Shown here: positions 6,047 to 9,257 of the stretch, one piece after another
Layout of the letters: the number at the start of each line of letters is the position of its first letter
Position numbering within the stretch: the stretch's first letter is position 1
Notes under the pieces: model-generated
Told to the model about the DNA's origin: nothing
The model's database searches: none
What the model saw: the letters and a program-made list of their open reading frames with translations, nothing else
Source of the DNA: Phocaeicola plebeius
GTDB taxonomy: Bacteria > Bacteroidota > Bacteroidia > Bacteroidales > Bacteroidaceae
DNA length: 9,257 nt
Direction: 5' to 3'
Assembly (NCBI GenBank): GCA_004558305.1
Contig: SFDG01000084.1
Span: 1 to 9,257, forward strand
Made by a program: the position numbers and the translations under genes

Positions 6047-6846
6047 GTTGGGTAGAAGCACTGGTACTGGGCCTTCTTCAGGGACTCACCGAATACCTGC
6101 CGGTGAGCAGCAGCGGCCATCTGGCCATCGGTTCGGCCTTGTTCGGAATAGAAGGGGAAGAGAACCTGACATTCACCATCGTGGTCCATGTAGCCACCGT
6201 ACTCAGTACGCTGGTCATCTTGTGGAAAGAAATCGACTGGATATTCAAAGGACTGTTCAAATGCCGGTTGAATGAAGAAACGAAATACGTACTGAACATT
6301 CTGGTGTCGATGATTCCCATCGGCATAGTGGGGGTGTTCTTCAAAGATACCGTAGAAGAAATCTTCGGTTCCGGCCTGAAAGTGGTAGGGGGTATGCTGC
6401 TGGTGACAGCGGTCCTGCTCATCTATTCCTATTATGCCAAGCCCCGCTCGAAAGAACGTATCGGACTGAAGGATGCCTTCATCATCGGCCTGGCCCAAGC
6501 CTGTGCCGTCCTTCCGGGTCTGTCGCGCTCCGGCTCCACCATTGCCACCGGACTTCTGTTGGGCAACAAGAAAGAGTCGCTGGCCCAGTTCTCTTTCCTC
6601 ATGGTCATTCCCCCCATCGTAGGGGAAGCCTTGCTGGATGGACTGAAAATCATGAAGGAGGCCTCGGCAGCCGAAGCCAGTCTCTCCACCCTGTCTCTTT
6701 GCATCGGTTTCCTGGCTGCTTTTCTTTCCGGATGCGCAGCCTGCAAATGGATGATTACGATTGTGAAAAAAGGAAAGCTGGTGTATTTCGGCATCTATTG
6801 CGCCATCGTCGGTGCCGCGACTCTTATCTGTAGTGTCTTATCTTAA
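6043..6846 (+). CDS. uppP: Undecaprenyl-diphosphatase (UppP/BacA family)
   Basis: Integral membrane phosphatase that converts undecaprenyl diphosphate to undecaprenyl phosphate, recycling the lipid carrier for peptidoglycan and surface polysaccharides; overexpression of family members gives bacitracin resistance. The 267 residues match the family length. The signature (E/Q)xxxE motif is QGLTE (13-17), followed by PVSSSGH (20-26). The second conserved loop is PGLSRSGST (158-166), where R162 is the likely catalytic arginine. Several hydrophobic segments lie in between. The ATG at 6043 overlaps the DUF3098 stop (ATGA). An AAAGGAGG stretch at 6025-6032, 10 nt upstream, looks like a strong Shine-Dalgarno site. 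That would be unusual in this group, and since it also encodes Gly-Lys-Glu-Glu of the preceding protein it may be coincidental. Confidence 0.97.
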   Translation: MSWVEALVLGLLQGLTEYLPVSSSGHLAIGSALFGIEGEENLTFTIVVHVATVLSTLVILWKEIDWIFKGLFKCRLNEETKYVLNILVSMIPIGIVGVFFKDTVEEIFGSGLKVVGGMLLVTAVLLIYSYYAKPRSKERIGLKDAFIIGLAQACAVLPGLSRSGSTIATGLLLGNKKESLAQFSFLMVIPPIVGEALLDGLKIMKEASAAEASLSTLSLCIGFLAAFLSGCAACKWMITIVKKGKLVYFGIYCAIVGAATLICSVLS

Positions 6847-6856
6847 CTACGACGGA

Positions 6857-7561
6857 ATGAATTTCAAAGAAGGAGAAGTATTGTATTTCGACAAGCCCTT
6901 GCGGTGGACCTCGTTTGCCGTAGTCAATAAAATAAGGTATCACCTCTGCAGGGCCATGAAGGTGAAGAAACTGAAGGTAGGACATGCCGGAACCCTCGAC
7001 CCGCTGGCCACCGGCGTCATGATTATCTGTACAGGCAAGGCCACCAAACGGATAGAGGAATTCCAGTACCACACGAAGGAATATGTGGCCACGCTGCAGT
7101 TGGGAGCCACCACTCCCTCCTACGACCTGGAAAAGGAAATCGATGCCACCTACCCGACGGACCACATTACCCGGGAACTGGTGGAGACCACGCTCCAACA
7201 GTTCGTCGGAACCATAGAACAGGTGCCTCCTGCCTTTTCGGCCTGCAAGGTAAACGGCAGCCGCGCCTATGAACTGGCCCGCAACGGTGATGAAGTGGAA
7301 CTGAAAGCCAAGACACTGGTCATCGACGAAATAGAACTGCTGGACTGTCGGCTACCCGAAATAAAGATCCGGGTAGTCTGCAGCAAGGGAACCTATATCC
7401 GGGCACTGGCCCGCGACATCGGGGAAACCCTACACAGTGGAGCCCACCTCACCGCACTGGTCCGCACAAGAGTAGGCAATGTCACGCTGGCCGACTGCAT
7501 GAACGTAGAGCAGTTCCCCGAATGGCTCGACCAACAAGAAATAGAACTAACAACAGTATAA
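6857..7561 (+). CDS. truB: tRNA pseudouridine-55 synthase (TruB)
   Basis: Makes pseudouridine 55 in the T-loop of elongator tRNAs. 234 residues from the ATG at 6857; the short bacteroidete form lacks a long C-terminal PUA extension. Catalytic motif GHAGTLDPLATG (42-53) supplies the nucleophilic Asp, D48. Other family blocks are YHTKEYVATLQLG (71-83), the QVPPAFSACKVNG segment (122-134) and KGTYIRALARDIG (177-189). The frame remains open upstream to 6812, inside uppP, but the conserved N-terminus (MNFKEGEVLYFDKP) begins at 6857, 10 nt after the uppP stop, so I chose that start. Upstream sequence shows no Shine-Dalgarno site. Confidence 0.97.
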   Translation: MNFKEGEVLYFDKPLRWTSFAVVNKIRYHLCRAMKVKKLKVGHAGTLDPLATGVMIICTGKATKRIEEFQYHTKEYVATLQLGATTPSYDLEKEIDATYPTDHITRELVETTLQQFVGTIEQVPPAFSACKVNGSRAYELARNGDEVELKAKTLVIDEIELLDCRLPEIKIRVVCSKGTYIRALARDIGETLHSGAHLTALVRTRVGNVTLADCMNVEQFPEWLDQQEIELTTV

Positions 7562-7580
7562 GGAAAAAAAGGAAAGAAAG

Positions 7581-8639
7581 ATGAAGCTGTCACAATTCAA
7601 ATTCAAGCTGCCGGAAGAGCGGATCGCCTTGTATCCGGCCAAGTACCGTGATGAATCCCGCCTGATGGTGGTCCATAAATCCACCGGCCAATTTGAACAT
7701 GTCCTGTTCAAGGATATCCTGAACTATTTCGATGACAAGGACGTGTTTATCTTCAATGATACCAAGGTCTTTCCTGCCCGCCTTTACGGCAACAAGGAAA
7801 AGACCGGTGCCCGCATCGAAGTCTTCCTGCTGCGCGAACTGAACCAGGACCTCCACTTGTGGGATGTGCTGGTAGACCCTGCCCGCAAAATCCGTATCGG
7901 TAACAAACTGTATTTCGGCGATGACGACTCGATGGTAGCCGAAGTCATCGACAACACGACATCGCGCGGTCGTACCCTGCGGTTCCTCTATGACGACGGC
8001 CCCCATGATGAATTTAAAAAGGCACTTTATGCCTTGGGAGAACCTCCTTTGCCTCCCTTTATCCGCCGGGCTGCGGAGCCGGAGGACACCGAGCGCTTCC
8101 AGACCATCTTCGCCAAGAACGAAGGAGCGGTCACTGTACCGGCTGCCGGACTGCACTTCAGCCGTGAACTGATGAAGCGCATGGAAATCAAGGGCATCGA
8201 ATCGGCTTTCATCACCATGCACTGCGGACTGGGCAATTTCCGCGACATCGATGTGGAAGACTTGACGAAGCACAAGATGGATTCGGAGCAGATGTTCATC
8301 AATGCAGAGGCTTGCCGCATCGTGAATACAGCCAAGGACGAAAACCACAAAGTGTGCGCAGTGGGCACCTCGGTGATGAGAGCCGTTGAAACGGCTGTCG
8401 GTACAGACTGCCGTCTGAAGGAATTCGAAGGATGGACCAACAAATTCATCTTCCCTCCCTATGACTTCTCACTGGCCGACAGCATGATCAGCAATTTCCA
8501 CATGCCCCTCTCCACCATGTTGATGCTGGTCTGCTCCTTTGGAGGTTATGAACTGATTATGGAGGCTTACCATACAGCCCTGAAAGAAGACTATCGCTTC
8601 GGAACGTATGGAGATGCCATGTTGATTCTGGACAAGTAA
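7581..8639 (+). CDS. queA: S-adenosylmethionine:tRNA ribosyltransferase-isomerase (QueA)
   Basis: Transfers and isomerises the ribosyl group of SAM onto preQ1-modified tRNA to give epoxyqueuosine, the penultimate step of queuosine synthesis at wobble position 34. 352 residues, a normal length. Family motifs in order: PEERIALYPA (11-20), FNDTKVFPARLYGNK (58-72), GEPPLPPFIRR (153-163), AVTVPAAGLHFS (183-194), HKMDSEQM (231-238), VCAVGTSVMRAVE (258-270) and NFHMPLSTMLMLVCSFGG (305-322). The tRNA-guanine transglycosylase (tgt) and preQ1 synthesis genes are not in the window. It sits 19 nt after truB, behind a purine-rich leader (AAGGAAAAAAAGGAAAGAAAG), and 3 nt before folK. Confidence 0.97.
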   Translation: MKLSQFKFKLPEERIALYPAKYRDESRLMVVHKSTGQFEHVLFKDILNYFDDKDVFIFNDTKVFPARLYGNKEKTGARIEVFLLRELNQDLHLWDVLVDPARKIRIGNKLYFGDDDSMVAEVIDNTTSRGRTLRFLYDDGPHDEFKKALYALGEPPLPPFIRRAAEPEDTERFQTIFAKNEGAVTVPAAGLHFSRELMKRMEIKGIESAFITMHCGLGNFRDIDVEDLTKHKMDSEQMFINAEACRIVNTAKDENHKVCAVGTSVMRAVETAVGTDCRLKEFEGWTNKFIFPPYDFSLADSMISNFHMPLSTMLMLVCSFGGYELIMEAYHTALKEDYRFGTYGDAMLILDK

Positions 8640-8642
8640 TCC

Positions 8643-9107
8643 ATGGCAAGCGTCTATCTGAGTTTAGGAACGAACCTGGGTGACAAGACGGCTCATCTGC
8701 AAGCTGCTGTCGCACTGATACAAAAGAGGATAGGGAAAGTCGTTTCCCTATCCTCTTTTGTAGAAACCCTTCCTTGGGGATTCGTTTCCCAACATTCTTT
8801 TCTCAATGCCGCAGCCTGTGTAGAAACATCGCTTTCTCCCCAGGAGGTATTGTCCGTCACACAGGCCATTGAGCGGGAACTGGGACGGACGCACAAGTCG
8901 GTCAATGGAATCTATACCGACCGGATTATCGACATCGACCTGTTGCTCTACGACCAGCTGGTCCTGCATACCGAAGAACTGAAACTTCCACACCCCTTGA
9001 TGACAGAACGTTCGTTCGTGATGGTTCCGCTTTGTGAAATCGCTCCCGATGTGATGCACCCTGTTTTCCACCGTCCCCTGAGGGAACTGCTGCCTCTACA
9101 GGAATAA
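8643..9107 (+). CDS. folK: 2-amino-4-hydroxy-6-hydroxymethyldihydropteridine pyrophosphokinase (FolK/HPPK)
   Basis: Transfers pyrophosphate from ATP to 6-hydroxymethyl-7,8-dihydropterin in folate synthesis, in the cytosol. 154 residues, as expected for a single-domain HPPK. Motifs: SLGTNLGDK (7-15), SSFVETLPWG (37-46), FLNAAACVET (53-62), IERELGRTHK (76-85), YTDRIIDIDLLLYD (91-104; D97 and D99 are the likely Mg2+ ligands) and LPHPLMTERSFVMVPL (115-130). The ATG lies 3 nt after the queA stop, so translation is probably coupled, and folK is the last visible gene of the operon. Codons 26-40 are contained in a perfect 20-bp inverted repeat (8719-8762), but the encoded protein shows no gap or anomaly there. 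Confidence 0.97.
   Translation: MASVYLSLGTNLGDKTAHLQAAVALIQKRIGKVVSLSSFVETLPWGFVSQHSFLNAAACVETSLSPQEVLSVTQAIERELGRTHKSVNGIYTDRIIDIDLLLYDQLVLHTEELKLPHPLMTERSFVMVPLCEIAPDVMHPVFHRPLRELLPLQE
8719..8762 (+). repeat. Perfect 20-bp inverted repeat inside folK, terminator-like
   Basis: The left arm TACAAAAGAGGATAGGGAAA (8719-8738), loop GTCG, and right arm TTTCCCTATCCTCTTTTGTA (8743-8762) are exact reverse complements. The arms end in an A-rich left foot and a T-rich right foot, the shape of a bidirectional intrinsic terminator. However, it lies entirely within folK codons 26-40, about 75-120 nt into the gene, and contains AGG, ATA and CTA codons. Translating ribosomes would keep it open. It could attenuate transcription when translation stalls, or it may be a mutational product without function. 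Confidence 0.85.
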
Positions 9108-9211
9108 GCTCATTCCCTCCAGGTGTATGGTTAGTTTTCCCTTTCTCCTGTCATTTTCTGTAATAAGCAAATTTAAAAGCATCATTTTTTCGTAAAGTTG
9201 ATGCATCACCT

Positions 9212-9219
9212 TATTTTTG
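9212..9219 (+). promoter_or_regulatory. Possible -7 promoter element reading out of the window
   Basis: TATTTTTG matches TAnnTTTG, with TTTC (9188-9191) 20 nt upstream as a -33 candidate. It would drive something beginning near or past the window end. A GCATCA/TGATGC inverted repeat (9179-9205) overlaps the region. Nothing else is recognisable in 9108-9257: no gene, and no clear T-tailed terminator after folK. The GC-rich final 25 bases could be the beginning of a gene or RNA, but I cannot identify it. Confidence 0.35.
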
Positions 9220-9257
9220 TTCAAAAAATCTCATCGGTCGGGGAGCGCCCAGCGGCA

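Noticed and set aside
5779..6498. 239-codon open frame on the minus strand opposite DUF3098 and uppP
   Set aside because: It spans two well-supported plus-strand genes and is a shadow of their codon usage.
7590..8348. 252-codon open frame on the minus strand opposite queA
   Set aside because: It is antisense to a complete queA, with no motif or upstream promoter element.
9095..9115. GGAAT/ATTCC hairpin at the folK stop as a terminator
   Set aside because: Only 5 bp of stem and no following T run; too weak to call.
9233..9257. GC-rich end (CATCGGTCGGGGAGCGCC...) as the start of a structural RNA
   Set aside because: Only about 25 bases are visible and they match no RNA family start I can recognise with confidence.

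Overview
The window looks like a chromosomal segment from the order Bacteroidales, probably a Bacteroidaceae gut commensal. The evidence is promoter elements matching the Bacteroidetes -7 consensus TAnnTTTG, general absence of Shine-Dalgarno sequences, protein sequences typical of the group (MiaB, FtsX, the small DUF3098-type protein, UppP, TruB, QueA, FolK), and the gene order ftsX - DUF3098 - uppP - truB - queA - folK. I recall this order as characteristic of Bacteroidales. The taxonomic call is from memory and no search was run. No phage, IS element, CRISPR array or defence locus is visible; this is mostly ordinary core genome.

Layout. (1) 1-1978, minus strand: a small one-membrane-segment protein of unknown function, then an acetyl-CoA hydrolase/CoA-transferase gene that is broken near its 3' end. 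The reading frame shifts at about 349 and roughly 50 bp of conserved coding sequence are missing there. A possible terminator and a palindromic repeat fragment lie downstream, at the window edge. (2) 2058-3466, plus strand: miaB (tRNA 2-methylthio modification), divergent from the small membrane protein gene, each with its own TAnnTTTG promoter element. (3) 3467-3708: a mosaic of intergenic palindromic repeats between the convergent miaB and pspC-like genes. (4) 3709-3894, minus strand: a 61-residue PspC-domain membrane protein. (5) 3995-9107, plus strand: seven tightly packed genes that look like one operon: a zinc-ribbon/SAM methyltransferase, ftsX, a DUF3098-type two-TM protein, uppP, truB, queA and folK. 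Gaps are 12, 9, -4, 10, 19 and 3 nt. (6) 9108-9257: no gene, but a possible promoter reading out of the window.

How the genes fit together. The operon combines envelope and division functions (FtsX, UppP recycling of the undecaprenyl-phosphate carrier) with tRNA modification (TruB pseudouridine-55, QueA queuosine) and folate synthesis (FolK). MiaB next door is a third tRNA-modifying enzyme. This is housekeeping clustering rather than a dedicated system.

The signals most worth checking are a perfect 20-bp inverted repeat with a 4-nt loop embedded in the folK coding sequence, the out-of-frame deletion in the CoA-transferase gene, and the nested palindromic repeat mosaic at 3484-3690. I did not find convincing evidence of a new biological system.
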